64,000 nucleotides of DNA from UMGS1901 sp934122115 (GTDB taxonomy: Bacteria; Bacillota; Clostridia; TANB77; CAG-508): positions 186,001-250,000 of the forward strand of contig CAKOVU010000001.1 of NCBI GenBank assembly GCA_934122115.1. Direction: 5' to 3'. Below, one piece after another: positions 1 through 9,385 of the stretch. The notes below the pieces were generated by a model that ran no database searches, was not told where the DNA came from, and saw nothing but the letters and a program-made list of their open reading frames with translations. Position numbers and translations under genes: made by a program. How positions within the stretch are numbered: the stretch's first letter is position 1; the number at the start of each line of letters is the position of its first letter.

Positions 1-1709
1 AGTAGAAACACCAGAATTTAATGCAAATACATTAACAGCTTACAAAAACAAATTATATTATAATACAAAGTCAGTAGAAGATAATAGTGGAATAGAAACA
101 GTATTAGGAACAGTAAATAATAAATATATAGAAAAGATAGAGATAGTAAATGGAGAAATTTGCTTAAATACCACAAATAGTATAGAGCAAAAAGCAGCAG
201 AAGGACTAGGAATAAAAGTAAATTCATGGGATGTGGTAGATGGAGTACTATTATCAAGTGATAAGAATTTAGAATTAATAAATAATGGAGAAACAGTAGT
301 AATCCCACCATCAATAAAGAAAATAGGAGATGGAGCATTTTCAAGTGTAAATAATATAAAGAAAATAGTAATACCAGGAACAGTAGAAGAAATAGGAGCA
401 AATGCGTTTTCAAATAATACAACTTTAGAAGAAGTAACGATAGAATATGGAGTAAAGAAAGTAGGGGCTTATGCCTTTAAGCGGATGTACTAGCCTAAAA
501 TCAATAGAATTTCCAGATAGTGTTGTGCAAATAAATGGTGGAGCATTAGAAAACTGTAAAAATTTAGAAAATGTTAAATTATCAAATAGTATTACCAGTA
601 TTGCATATGAATTAATGTCAAATTGTACTAATATAAAGCAAATCTCAATTCCACTAAATGTAGATACTATAGGAGCATATGCTTTTAATGGGTGCAAAAA
701 TCTTATAGAAGTAAAAATGCCAGCGAAGACAAAATATATTGGTGGTGCAGTATTTGCTGGAACAACAAGTTTACAAAATATAATTGTAGATACCGATAAT
801 GAAAATCTAAAATTTGAAAATGGATTATTATTATCTAAAGATGGCACCAATGTTTATTTTGCATTGTTAAACTTAGAGAATATAATAATACCAGAAGGTG
901 CAACTACTATACCAACAGACACATTCATGGGTTCAAATGCAAAAAGTATAAAATTACCTAATAGTATAATTAATATATCAGGAAACACGTTTGCTAATAT
1001 GAATAATTTAGAAAAAATAGAAGTAAATGAAGATAATGAAAATTACAAAGTGGAAAATGAGAATTTATTAAGTAAAGATGGAACAACGTTGATTTTGTAT
1101 CTTGAAAAGGGAGATACAATAACAATTCCAGATGGTGTAAAAATAATAACTAGTAAGGCAACTAAATCAAGAATTGCTAAAGAAATAATTCTACCTAATA
1201 CGCTGGAAGAAATTAAGGGTTGGGGTGTAAGCGAGGTATATGGAGTAACCAAAATAGAGATACCAGAGAGTGTAAAGCCATTTGATGCGAAAGCTTTTAC
1301 AGATACTAAACAGTTTATTGTATCTGATAAAAATCCATATATTAAAAGTGTAAATGATACGATGATATTAAGCAAAGATGGCAAAATATTATATGCAGCA
1401 GCAAAAGGAATCAATGAATTTACAATTCCAAATACAGTTGAAGAATTAGCAACGAGTTGCTTTTATTATCATACAGGTCTTGAAAATATAACGATACCTA
1501 GTAGTGTTAAGACCATTAGGACAGGAGCATTTGGATATACTTCATTGAAAACGATAACAGTACCCGAATCTGTTACAACTATAGAAAATAATGCATTCCA
1601 AGGTTGCAGCGAACTAGAATCTATAATTATTAATAAAAGCAAAGATAGCATTTCTGGAAGCCCATGGGGATGCCCAATAGGGGCAAGAGCAGTAAAATGG
1701 ACTAAATAA
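1..1709 (+). pseudogene. Prepilin-type BspA leucine-rich-repeat surface protein, 5' truncated by window edge and frameshifted
   Basis: The reading frame is open from base 2, so the true start and the expected prepilin N-terminus lie outside the window. Residues encoded at 2-230 (NKLYYNTKSVEDNSGIE and following) match the linker of the two full-length relatives at 2069 and 31378. From about 290 the protein is a run of BspA/LRR_5 repeats (pattern IP..V..IG..AFSNN..LE.V.I), and it ends in a tail (GSPWGCPIGARAVKW) shared by all three paralogs. The frame breaks near 482: the upstream frame stops at 493, while the homologous sequence continues one base out of phase to 1709. Removing the C before GGA at about 482 restores AFKGCTSLKS. 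It is either a disrupted gene or a sequencing error. Role inferred: pilus-anchored adhesin or ligand-binding display protein. Confidence 0.8.
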
Positions 1710-1764
1710 TTAGGAAAATTATATGGTGTGCAAAATTTGATTGTATTATATTACAGAAAAATAA

Positions 1765-1805
1765 AAACATATTGAAGGTGAAAATACCAACAATATGTTT
1801 TATTT
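1765..1805. terminator. Bidirectional terminator-like hairpin outside invertible element A
   Basis: AAACATATTG at 1765-1774 pairs with CAATATGTTT at 1791-1800, followed by a T-rich run; the opposite strand is T-rich as well. The same stem recurs near 31046, 33333 and 54880, always just left of the inverted-repeat site. It would end the upstream gene and also stop leftward transcripts leaving the promoter segment. Confidence 0.6.
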
Positions 1806-2021
1806 TTCGTTAAGTATGAAACTTAACGAAGTAAATTTTCTTTTTCTATTTAATGTATCTGTTGAAATTAGTGGGTTACATGAATTCTAACAATTTCTTA
1901 AAATAACAAAAACGTAATTAAAAATTTTCTTTATATTTTTATTAAAAACTGCTTGAAATGTCAGCTTTTTATTGCTATAATTTCATTGAAATTGCATTCG
2001 TTAAGTTTCATACTTAACGAA
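1806..2021 (+). promoter_or_regulatory. Invertible promoter element A, promoter facing the downstream gene (ON)
   Basis: The 216-bp segment is bounded by two 25-bp sites, 1806-1830 and 1997-2021. Each has arms TTCGTTAAGT and ACTTAACGAA around a 5-bp core; the left core is ATGAA and the right core is TTCAT, so the two sites are perfect inverted copies. Inside, TTGAAA (1953-1958) and TATAAT (1976-1981) are 17 bp apart and point rightward to the prepilin-LRR gene at 2069. The reverse complement of this segment matches the module found in elements B, C and D, so copy A is flipped relative to them. No other gene fits in this stretch. Inversion is inferred, not observed. Confidence 0.7.
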
Positions 2022-2068
2022 GTAGATAAAGAAAGTAAAAGTTCAGCAATACCAAGGAGAAGTGAATA

Positions 2069-4006
2069 ATGAGAATTATTAGAAAATTTAAAAATAAAAA
2101 AGGAATTACATTAGTTGCTTTAGTAGTTACAATTGTGGTTCTATTAATATTGGCAGGAGTAAGTTTAAACTTATTAATAGGAAATAATGGTGTTTTTACA
2201 AGAGCGAAACAAGCTAAGATAAGTAATGATTTAAGTTCATATACAGAACAATTAGCAATGTTTATAGCAGATAAGAAAGCAGAAAATCCAGAGTTTTATG
2301 AATCAAGTCTAACAGCTGGGAAAAATAATTTATATTATAATACGAAAACATCAGAAGAAGAAAAAACAATTAAAGATATCATTAGTGATGTAAAAGAAGA
2401 ATATTTAGACAGCTTAGAAGTAATAAAAGGAAAGTTAATAATAAATACACAGGATAAAAATATAATAAAAGTAGCCCAAGCGGTAGGTGTAGAACCAAAC
2501 CCATATGTAATAAAAGATGGGGAATTGATGTCAAACAATGGAAACTTATTATTAGTAGATGAAAATGGAACATTAACATTACCAGACAGTGTAACGAAAA
2601 TAGGAGAAGGAGCTTTTGCTAATGTAGAAGGATTAAAAACAATAATAATACCAGGAACTGTGAAAATAATAGGAGAAGGAGCATTTAGTAATAATGAGAC
2701 ATTAGAAAAAGTAATAATAGAAGAAGGAGTAGAAAAAATAGAAGACTCTGCTTTTAGCAGTTGCAAAAATTTAAGAGAAATAATTTTACCTGAAAGTATA
2801 ACAAATATGGGCGCATATATATTTACATTATGTAAAAATTTAGAAAATGCAGAGATACCAAGTAAAGTTGAAAATTTAGGAGAAATGATATTTTCAGGCT
2901 CAGGATTAAAGAGTATAAAATTAAGAGGGGATAAAGTAAAAAGAATAGAAAGAGAGGCTTTTTATGGATGCAAAATAAGAGAAATTAGTATTACAAAAAA
3001 TATTGAGTATATAAATACTAATGCATTTAACGCATGCACAGAACTAGAAAATATAAATGTAGATAAAGAAAATAAAAATTATATATATAATAATGGAATA
3101 TTAATGTCTAGTGATGAATCAAGTGTATTATTTGTATCGAGCAAGTTTTATGCCAAAAATAGCACATTTGAAATACCTAATGGCGTGGAAGATTTTACAT
3201 GTAGCATAGTAAACTTTGAAAACATTACCAAATTAATAATTCCAGCAAGCACAAAGAATCTAAACGCAAGGTATTTACCAGCTAATATAAATGATGTAGA
3301 AATCTCAGAAAACAATGAAAATCTAAAAATAGTAGAAAATTGTATATATACAAAAACAAGCCCAGAAATATTAATATATTGTTATTCAAAAGCAAGTGAA
3401 ATAAGTTTACAGGAGCCAGCAGAAAATATAAAAGAATACGCATTTAGAGGAGCAACAAATGCAATCAAAATAACGCTTAATAATGAAACTAAAAATATAG
3501 CTAATCAAGTATTTTCGGATAATACAAAACTTCAAGAAGTGTCTATTGGAGAAAAAGCAAGTGATATAAATCCATATGTTGCATTATGGAGATATGGTAT
3601 AAAAGTAACAATAGACAAAAATAACCCTAATTATATAGTACAAGATAATATTTTATATAATAAAAATATGGATAGATTAATTACAGTGTTTTACCTTATA
3701 GAAGGAAAATTTAATGTGGCAGATAACGTAAAAACAATAGGCAATAATGCATTTTATGGACAATATAAAATGGTGGAAATAAATTTTAATAAAATAGAAA
3801 ACCTAAGTGATAACTGTTTAGCTGCTTGTTCAAGCTTAAAAAATATAGAAATTCCAAGCACAATAAAAAGCATTTCAAGCAAGGCTTTCTCTAGTACAGC
3901 AACTATAAGCCGTATAATAATTCACCGCAAAGAAAATGCAATTATAGGAAGCCCCTTTGGGAGTGATTTTGGATTAAGAGCAATAGAATGGGTTGGAGAT
4001 AATTAG
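2069..4006 (+). CDS. Prepilin-anchored BspA-type leucine-rich-repeat surface protein
   Basis: This 645-residue protein has a short basic leader, a prepilin cleavage-like site (KKG then ITLVALVVT, about residues 10-20) and one hydrophobic helix to about residue 36. A helical spacer to about 150 follows, then many BspA/LRR_5 repeats (IPGTVKIIGEGAFSNN type), and the tail IIGSPFGSDFGLRAIEW. Position 5 after the cleavage site is Ala, not the usual Glu of type IV pilins. An AAGGAGAAGTGA site precedes the ATG. The first 200 or so residues are nearly identical to the gene at 31378. Its promoter lies inside invertible element A in the ON orientation. Role inferred: surface adhesin carried on or near a type IV pilus-like fibre. 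Family BspA proteins bind host or partner-cell ligands; the ligand here is unknown. Confidence 0.85.
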   Translation: MRIIRKFKNKKGITLVALVVTIVVLLILAGVSLNLLIGNNGVFTRAKQAKISNDLSSYTEQLAMFIADKKAENPEFYESSLTAGKNNLYYNTKTSEEEKTIKDIISDVKEEYLDSLEVIKGKLIINTQDKNIIKVAQAVGVEPNPYVIKDGELMSNNGNLLLVDENGTLTLPDSVTKIGEGAFANVEGLKTIIIPGTVKIIGEGAFSNNETLEKVIIEEGVEKIEDSAFSSCKNLREIILPESITNMGAYIFTLCKNLENAEIPSKVENLGEMIFSGSGLKSIKLRGDKVKRIEREAFYGCKIREISITKNIEYINTNAFNACTELENINVDKENKNYIYNNGILMSSDESSVLFVSSKFYAKNSTFEIPNGVEDFTCSIVNFENITKLIIPASTKNLNARYLPANINDVEISENNENLKIVENCIYTKTSPEILIYCYSKASEISLQEPAENIKEYAFRGATNAIKITLNNETKNIANQVFSDNTKLQEVSIGEKASDINPYVALWRYGIKVTIDKNNPNYIVQDNILYNKNMDRLITVFYLIEGKFNVADNVKTIGNNAFYGQYKMVEINFNKIENLSDNCLAACSSLKNIEIPSTIKSISSKAFSSTATISRIIIHRKENAIIGSPFGSDFGLRAIEWVGDN

Positions 4007-4026
4007 AAATTAGAGCCCGCTTTTCC

Positions 4027-4056
4027 TTGACATAACTACTGATACACGTGTATAAT
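4027..4056 (+). promoter_or_regulatory. Sigma-A promoter for scpB-proS-ruvA-rarA
   Basis: TTGACA (4027-4032) and TATAAT (4051-4056) are 18 bp apart, about 45 bp before the scpB start. The four genes downstream are tightly spaced or overlapping and have no later obvious promoter. Confidence 0.7.
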
Positions 4057-4099
4057 GTTAATGTATTTTAACACACATTATAACAAAGGAATGAACAAA

Positions 4100-4669
4100 A
4101 TGGATATAAAAAATGGTATGGCTGCAGTGGAAGCAATTTTATTTGCAGCAGGTAGAGAAGTAAAAGTAGTTGAATTAATGGCTGCACTGGAAGTATCAGA
4201 AGAAGAAATAATAGTTATAATAGATAAGTTGCAAGAAGGCTACTTAGAAGAAGATAGAGGAATAGAAATAATAAAAGTAGAAGATGGTTACCAGTTGGCT
4301 ACAAAGAAAGAATTATACAAATATCTATATCAAGTATTTGATAAAAGAAGTAAGCCAAATTTATCACAGGCAGCGCTTGAAACATTGGCGATTATAGCAT
4401 ATAACCCTAAAATTACAAGGGCTGAAATAGAAAGTATTAGAGGGGTTAATTCAGATGGTACAATATATAAATTATTAGAGTACAATTTGATAGAGAGTGT
4501 TGGAAAGCTAGATGCGCCAGGTAGACCAACAATGTATTCAACAACATTAAACTTCTTAAAGCTATTTGATTTAGAAAGCTTAGAGGAACTACCGGACTTA
4601 CCGAGATATAAAGTAGATGAAAACGAGCAAATCGTAATTGATGATATAGTTAAAGGAGAAGAAAAATGA
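4100..4669 (+). CDS. scpB: Segregation and condensation protein B
   Basis: ScpB is a kleisin-binding subunit of the Smc-ScpAB condensin that organises and segregates the chromosome. The protein shows the paired winged-helix layout: AAVEAILFAAGREVKV at the start, LSQAALETLAIIAYNPKITR in the second domain, and the RPTMYSTT.NFL..F.L end. The length of about 189 residues is normal. The start is placed at MDIKNG because AAAGGA lies 9 bases upstream; longer in-frame starts exist at 4055 and 4091. The stop overlaps the start of proS by 4 bases. scpA, the usual neighbour, is not in the window. Confidence 0.95.
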   Translation: MDIKNGMAAVEAILFAAGREVKVVELMAALEVSEEEIIVIIDKLQEGYLEEDRGIEIIKVEDGYQLATKKELYKYLYQVFDKRSKPNLSQAALETLAIIAYNPKITRAEIESIRGVNSDGTIYKLLEYNLIESVGKLDAPGRPTMYSTTLNFLKLFDLESLEELPDLPRYKVDENEQIVIDDIVKGEEK

Positions 4670-5964
4670 GATTATCACAAACAGGGTTAGGAACTATAAG
4701 AGTAAATAATTTGGATAAAGCATATCCAGCACAAGATATATTAATGCAAACAAACCAATTAGTACAATATGGAACAGGTATATATGCATATAATAATGTA
4801 CCATTAAAATTAAGGCAAAATGTTGAGGCAGTAGTAAGAGGTGTATTAAATAAATATGGTTGTATAGAAATATTATTGCCTACAATGCAGCCAAAAAGCT
4901 TATGGGAAGAATCAGGAAGATATTCTAAATATATAGAAGAAGGTGTAATGCTTTCTGTTGAATCAGACAAAGGTGAATTTGTAATGGCACCTACTGCAGA
5001 AGAAGCAGTTACGGATTTTGTAAGAGGAAGAATATCATCATACAAAAACTTACCAGTAACATTATATCAAATTGGCGAAAAATACAGAAATGAGATACGT
5101 ACAAGAGGCTATTTGTTAAGAGGAAAATCATTCCCAATGATGGATGCATATAGTTTTGATTTAGATGAAGAGAATTCAGCAATAACATATCAGAAAATAA
5201 GAAAAGCTTATATGGAAATATTTGAAATTTTAGGATTAAAAGCTTTACCAGTTGCAGCAGATAGCGGGGCTATGGGAGGAAACCAATCAGAAGAATTTAT
5301 GCTATTATCACCAATAGGCGAAGATACGATATTATTTGATAAAAAGACAGGAATAGCGTTTAATACAGAAATTTTAGAAAGAGAAGATGCAGACGAATAT
5401 TTAAAAGAAAAATATGGAATAGAAGATACAAAGGATGTAGAATCAAAGAAATCTATAGAATTAGGGCATATATTCCAATTAGGAACAAAATATTCAAAAT
5501 CAATGAATGCTACATACATAGATAAAGATGGTAAAGAGCAATTATTGTACATGGGCTGCTATGGAATTGGAATAAGCAGAGTTGTTGCAACAATATATGA
5601 AAGCTATGTATTAAAAAATGAAAAAGATGAAGCAACAGGAATATCGTTGCCAGTTAATGTAGCACCATATTTGCTACAAATAGTTGCAAAAGATGAGAAG
5701 ATGGAAGAAGCAGAAAAATTATATAATATATTAATGGAACACAATATTCCAGTTATATTAGATGATAGAAAACAGGGAATGCTAGGAGCAAAAATTAAAG
5801 ATTGTACAATGCTTGGAACACCATATATGCTAGTATTAGGAAATAAATCTGAAGAAGGTGTATATGAAATAGAAAATACTGCTACAAAAGAGAAGAAGTC
5901 ATATACAGAAAAAGAGCTACTAGAAGAATTTTTAAATATAAAGAACAATAGAAAATATTTATAA
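4666..5964 (+). CDS. proS: Prolyl-tRNA synthetase, short form without the editing insertion
   Basis: This is a class II aminoacyl-tRNA synthetase that charges tRNA-Pro. The bacterial type is shown by YGTGIYAYNNVPLKLRQN, RNEIRTRGYLLRGKSFPMMD (motif 2 region), the SGAMGGNQSEEFM stretch and the GCYGIGISRVVA motif 3, followed by a C-terminal anticodon-binding domain (about residues 320-430). At 432 residues it is far shorter than the usual roughly 570, because the INS editing domain that normally sits between motifs 2 and 3 is missing. It starts in a 4-base overlap with scpB and ends 11 bases before ruvA, so it is cotranscribed with them. Confidence 0.95.
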   Translation: MRLSQTGLGTIRVNNLDKAYPAQDILMQTNQLVQYGTGIYAYNNVPLKLRQNVEAVVRGVLNKYGCIEILLPTMQPKSLWEESGRYSKYIEEGVMLSVESDKGEFVMAPTAEEAVTDFVRGRISSYKNLPVTLYQIGEKYRNEIRTRGYLLRGKSFPMMDAYSFDLDEENSAITYQKIRKAYMEIFEILGLKALPVAADSGAMGGNQSEEFMLLSPIGEDTILFDKKTGIAFNTEILEREDADEYLKEKYGIEDTKDVESKKSIELGHIFQLGTKYSKSMNATYIDKDGKEQLLYMGCYGIGISRVVATIYESYVLKNEKDEATGISLPVNVAPYLLQIVAKDEKMEEAEKLYNILMEHNIPVILDDRKQGMLGAKIKDCTMLGTPYMLVLGNKSEEGVYEIENTATKEKKSYTEKELLEEFLNIKNNRKYL

Positions 5965-5975
5965 GAGGAGCCGCA

Positions 5976-6569
5976 ATGTTTGCATATTTAAAAGGAAATA
6001 TACAATTTAAATCAGAAGAATATGTAGTAATGGAAGTAAATGGAATTGGATATAAAATATTCATGTCTAAAAAGTCCATTGATGAATTAGAAGAAGATAG
6101 AGAAGTTAAAGTATATACCTATTTAAAGGTAAGAGAAGACGATGTAAGCTTGTTTGGGTTTAAAACAAATGAAGAATTACATATGTTCGAATTGCTGATT
6201 TCTGTAGGAGGAATAGGAGCAAAGTCGGCAATTACAATATTATCAAATATAACTCCTTCTAGATTTGCTTTAGCAGTAATTACCAATGATGTAAACTCAT
6301 TAAAAAAATTACAAGGTATTGGTCCTAAAACTGCACAAAGAATAATATTAGAATTGAAAGACAAAATAAAAACAGAAGAAGCAATCTTATCAAATGATAA
6401 TACAAAATTAGAAGAAGAAGCAAATTCTGAGGAAGATCAAGAAGAGCTTATCCAAGCACTTCAAGTATTAGGGTATAGAAGATACGAGATTAATAAAATA
6501 TTATCAAAAATTAAGTCGGATAATTTAGAAGATAAAATAAGAGAAGCATTACAATATTTAGCAAAATAA
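5976..6569 (+). CDS. ruvA: Holliday junction branch migration protein RuvA
   Basis: RuvA binds four-way junctions and loads the RuvB motor. The 197-residue protein has the N-terminal OB fold (MFAYLKGNIQFKSEEYVVME), the helix-hairpin-helix pair (ISVGGIGAKSAITILSNI and LQGIGPKTAQRIILELKDK), and a C-terminal three-helix domain (EELIQALQVLGYRRYEINK). RuvB is not adjacent; instead the RarA gene follows 15 bases later. Confidence 0.95.
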   Translation: MFAYLKGNIQFKSEEYVVMEVNGIGYKIFMSKKSIDELEEDREVKVYTYLKVREDDVSLFGFKTNEELHMFELLISVGGIGAKSAITILSNITPSRFALAVITNDVNSLKKLQGIGPKTAQRIILELKDKIKTEEAILSNDNTKLEEEANSEEDQEELIQALQVLGYRRYEINKILSKIKSDNLEDKIREALQYLAK

Positions 6570-6584
6570 AAGAAGGTGGAAAAA

Positions 6585-7826
6585 ATGAATCTTAATGAAC
6601 CACTAGCATATAGAATGAGACCAAAAACTTTAGAAGAATATGTTGGGCAAGAACACATACTGGGGAAAGATAAAATTTTATATAGAACAATAAAAGCAGA
6701 TAGGCTATCTAGCATAATATTATGGGGACCTCCAGGATGTGGAAAAACATCGCTTGCAAGGGTAATAAGTAATACAACAAAGTACCAATTCACTAAATTA
6801 AATGCTGTAACGGCTGGAGTGGCAGATATAAAAAAAGCTATAGAAGAAGCTGGAAATCCACTTCTAAATCCATCTGGAAAGTGTATTTTATTTATAGATG
6901 AGATTCACAGATTTAATAAATTGCAACAAGATGCGTTACTACCATTTGTGGAAAAAGGAACTGTTATTTTAATAGGAGCGACAACAGAAAACCCATATTT
7001 TGAAGTAAATAAAGCTTTAATATCAAGGTCAATGGTGTTTAAACTAGAACCTTTAAATGAAGATGATATATTTAAGGTTTTAAAAAGCTCACTGGTAAGA
7101 GAAGAAGGATTAGGCCAATATAAAATAAAGATAGAGGATGAAACACTTCATAAAATAGCTGAAACAGCAAACGGAGATGTTAGAACGGCTTTAAATGGAT
7201 TAGAAGTAGCGGTATTAACAACTAAAATTGGAGAGGATGGCTATATAACTATTACAGACCAGATAGCAAAGGAAAGTGTTCAAAACAGAAAAGCTATTTT
7301 TGATAAAAAAGGTGATAGCCATTATGATAATATTAGTGCTTTTATAAAATCTATGAGAGGAAGCGATGCCGATGCAGCAGTGTTCTATTTAGCAAGAGCT
7401 TTAAATGGAGGAGAAGATCCTATGTTTTTGGCTAGAAGAATAGTTATTTCAGCTGCAGAAGATGTGGGAATGGCGAACCCAAATGCATTAGTTATTGCAA
7501 CAAATGCTATGCAAGCAGTACACATGGTTGGAATGCCAGAGGCAAGAATTATTTTATCAGAAGCGGCTGTATATGTAGCAACATCTAAAAAATCTAATGC
7601 AAGTTATTTAGCAATAAATAAAGCCTTGGAGGATGTATCTACAAAAGATACTGGCGAGATACCTATGCATATAAGAAACGCACCAATAGAAGGAATGAAA
7701 TCTGAAGGCTATGGAGTAGGATATAAGTATCCACATGATTATCCTGGACATTACGTAGAACAGCAATATTTACCAGATGAAATGGTTGGAACAAAATATT
7801 ATATTAAAGACGAAAATTGTCAATAA
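6585..7826 (+). CDS. rarA: Replication-associated recombination protein A (AAA+ ATPase)
   Basis: RarA/MgsA is a clamp-loader-like AAA+ ATPase acting at stalled forks. The protein shows Walker A GPPGCGKTS, Walker B LFIDEIHRFNK, sensor 1 GATTENP, and the C-terminal tetramerisation region with ARALNGGEDPMFLARR and YKYPHDYPGH. The length of about 413 residues is typical. The start is placed at 6585 (MNLNEPLAYRMRP) after AAGGTGG; an in-frame GTG at 6576 lies inside that ribosome-binding site. It is the last gene of the scpB operon and ends just before a bidirectional terminator. Confidence 0.94.
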   Translation: MNLNEPLAYRMRPKTLEEYVGQEHILGKDKILYRTIKADRLSSIILWGPPGCGKTSLARVISNTTKYQFTKLNAVTAGVADIKKAIEEAGNPLLNPSGKCILFIDEIHRFNKLQQDALLPFVEKGTVILIGATTENPYFEVNKALISRSMVFKLEPLNEDDIFKVLKSSLVREEGLGQYKIKIEDETLHKIAETANGDVRTALNGLEVAVLTTKIGEDGYITITDQIAKESVQNRKAIFDKKGDSHYDNISAFIKSMRGSDADAAVFYLARALNGGEDPMFLARRIVISAAEDVGMANPNALVIATNAMQAVHMVGMPEARIILSEAAVYVATSKKSNASYLAINKALEDVSTKDTGEIPMHIRNAPIEGMKSEGYGVGYKYPHDYPGHYVEQQYLPDEMVGTKYYIKDENCQ

Positions 7827-7833
7827 AAAAAAT

Positions 7834-7856
7834 CCCGGGTTCTAAATGAACTCGGG
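7834..7856. terminator. Bidirectional terminator between rarA and the SPFH gene
   Basis: CCCGGGTTC (7834-7842) pairs with GAACTCGGG (7848-7856), with A-rich sequence before and T-rich after, placed between convergent genes. Confidence 0.75.
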
Positions 7857-7871
7857 TAAATTTATGTAATA

Positions 7872-8774
7872 TTATTTTTTATTATCTGTAAGAATTTCTT
7901 TTACAGCGCCTAAGCTTGCTAAGCTATTTGTAGCATCAAATGGAATAAATACTTTGTTTGCATCTCCATTTGCAATTTCTTTTAAAGCTTCTAAAGATTT
8001 TAATTGAACTAAAGTATCATCTGGTTTTGCTTTCATCATTGCATCATAAACCATTTGAATTTCATCAGCTTTTGCTTCAGCAACTTTCTTAATAGCTTCT
8101 GCATCACCGGCAGCTCTTCTTATTTTAGCTTCTTTATCAGCTTCAGCTTCTAATATGGCAGCTTCTTTTCTACCTTGAGCAAGAGTGATTGCAGATTGCC
8201 TTTCACCTTCAGCTTGAAGGATTAAAGCTCTTTTATTTCTTTCTGCATTCATTTGCTTTTCCATAGCATCTCTAATATCTGCTGGTGGAGTAATATCTTT
8301 TATCTCAACTCTATCGATTTTGCAACCCCATTGGTCAGTTGCTTCGTCAAGTATTGTTCTTAATTGTTCATTAATTATATCTCTTGAACTGAATGTATCA
8401 TCTAAGTCCATTTTACCAACTATATCACGAATTGTTGTAATTGCTAAATATTCAATACCTTTTTTCAAAGATTGAATTTCGTATACAGCTTTTGCTGGAT
8501 CAGTTACTTTGTAGAATACAACAGTATCGATAGTAATAGTAACGTTATCTTGTGTGATAACTCCTTGTGGTGGAACATCCATAGTTTGTTGTTTTAAGCT
8601 AACAACACTTCTTACATGGTCAACAAAAGGAATTATAATTGTAAGACCTGCGTCTGCAACTTTGTGAAATTTACCAAGTCTTTCAATAATGTAGACTTCT
8701 GATTGTCTAACAACTTTAATAGATTTGAATGCTATTATTGCTATTATAAGTAATAGAATAATTAAAAATGTCAT
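7872..8774 (-). CDS. SPFH/stomatin-family membrane protein (QmcA-like)
   Basis: This 300-residue protein has one N-terminal membrane helix (LIILLLIIAIIAF). An SPFH/band 7 domain (VVRQSEVYIIERLGKFHKV, about 20-180) follows, then a long alanine/glutamate-rich coiled coil (AEGERQSAITLAQGRKEAA). Such proteins oligomerise on the membrane and scaffold microdomains. It lies 24 bases downstream of an NfeD-type gene on the same strand, the classic SPFH-NfeD pairing, which supports the call. A strong AAGGAGG site precedes the ATG. No enzymatic role can be read from sequence. Confidence 0.9.
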   Translation of the reverse strand: MTFLIILLLIIAIIAFKSIKVVRQSEVYIIERLGKFHKVADAGLTIIIPFVDHVRSVVSLKQQTMDVPPQGVITQDNVTITIDTVVFYKVTDPAKAVYEIQSLKKGIEYLAITTIRDIVGKMDLDDTFSSRDIINEQLRTILDEATDQWGCKIDRVEIKDITPPADIRDAMEKQMNAERNKRALILQAEGERQSAITLAQGRKEAAILEAEADKEAKIRRAAGDAEAIKKVAEAKADEIQMVYDAMMKAKPDDTLVQLKSLEALKEIANGDANKVFIPFDATNSLASLGAVKEILTDNKK

Positions 8775-8798
8775 GTTTTTTCCTCCTTAAATTAAAAC

Positions 8799-9233
8799 TT
8801 ATTTTAGTGGTTTTACAACGGCTTTTACTCCGTCGATTTTTTCTATTTCCACAGTACTACCTTCAGGAATAGAATCGGTAAAATCTTCTGATAAAACAGC
8901 AGTCCAGATATCTCCATTTACTTTAATTTGACCATTTGAAGTACTAGAAATATCTTTTTTTACTATAGCTTTTTTACCAATAATACTGTTAGAGTTTGTA
9001 ACAATTATGTCTTTTTTTGTTATTTTTTCTGCAAAACGCCTAGTTAAACAAATAAGCAAAGCAGATAAAATAATAAAAATAGCAAATTGAGCAACTAAAC
9101 TAGGTATGAATAAGCTTAATATACATACTATTAAAGCTGCAACTCCAAACCAAAATACTAAAAAGCCAACCGTAGCAATTTCTAATATAAAAGAAAAACC
9201 TGCAACGATTAACCAAATTTGCCATGCTACCAT
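8799..9233 (-). CDS. NfeD-like membrane protein with OB-fold
   Basis: The 144-residue protein has about three membrane segments (WQIWLIVAGFSFILEIATVGF onward) and a soluble C-terminal beta-rich domain (IGKKAIVKKDIS...GQIKVNGDIWTA), the short NfeD/YbbK type. These partners act with SPFH proteins in membrane organisation or quality control. It is the first gene of a two-gene operon with the SPFH gene and has its own promoter at 9259-9287. Confidence 0.88.
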   Translation of the reverse strand: MVAWQIWLIVAGFSFILEIATVGFLVFWFGVAALIVCILSLFIPSLVAQFAIFIILSALLICLTRRFAEKITKKDIIVTNSNSIIGKKAIVKKDISSTSNGQIKVNGDIWTAVLSEDFTDSIPEGSTVEIEKIDGVKAVVKPLK

Positions 9234-9258
9234 AAAAACCTCCTATAATAACAATATA

Positions 9259-9287
9259 ATTATACCATAAAATTGCTAAAAATCCAA
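9259..9287 (-). promoter_or_regulatory. Sigma-A promoter for the NfeD-SPFH operon
   Basis: On the minus strand TTGGAT (9287-9282) and TATAAT (9264-9259) are 17 bp apart, about 25 bp ahead of the NfeD start. Confidence 0.65.
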
Positions 9288-9319
9288 TAGAAAATAGGAA
9301 AAACATGGATAAAAAAGTA

Positions 9320-9348
9320 TTGCAATTTGTTTTTTTATATGTTACAAT
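9320..9348 (+). promoter_or_regulatory. Sigma-A promoter for secG
   Basis: TTGCAA (9320-9325) and TACAAT (9343-9348) are 17 bp apart, 37 bp before the secG start, and divergent from the NfeD promoter. Confidence 0.65.
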
Positions 9349-9385
9349 AAGTAAGCTAATAAGAAAAAGCAAAAGGAGAGAAAAA

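Noticed and set aside
1806..2021. Reading the palindrome-bounded segments simply as MITEs or REP-type repeats
   Set aside because: Core bases match within each locus but differ between loci, every copy holds an oriented promoter, and all intact copies stand before prepilin-fusion genes. Random transposition would not give this. A mobile origin is still possible.
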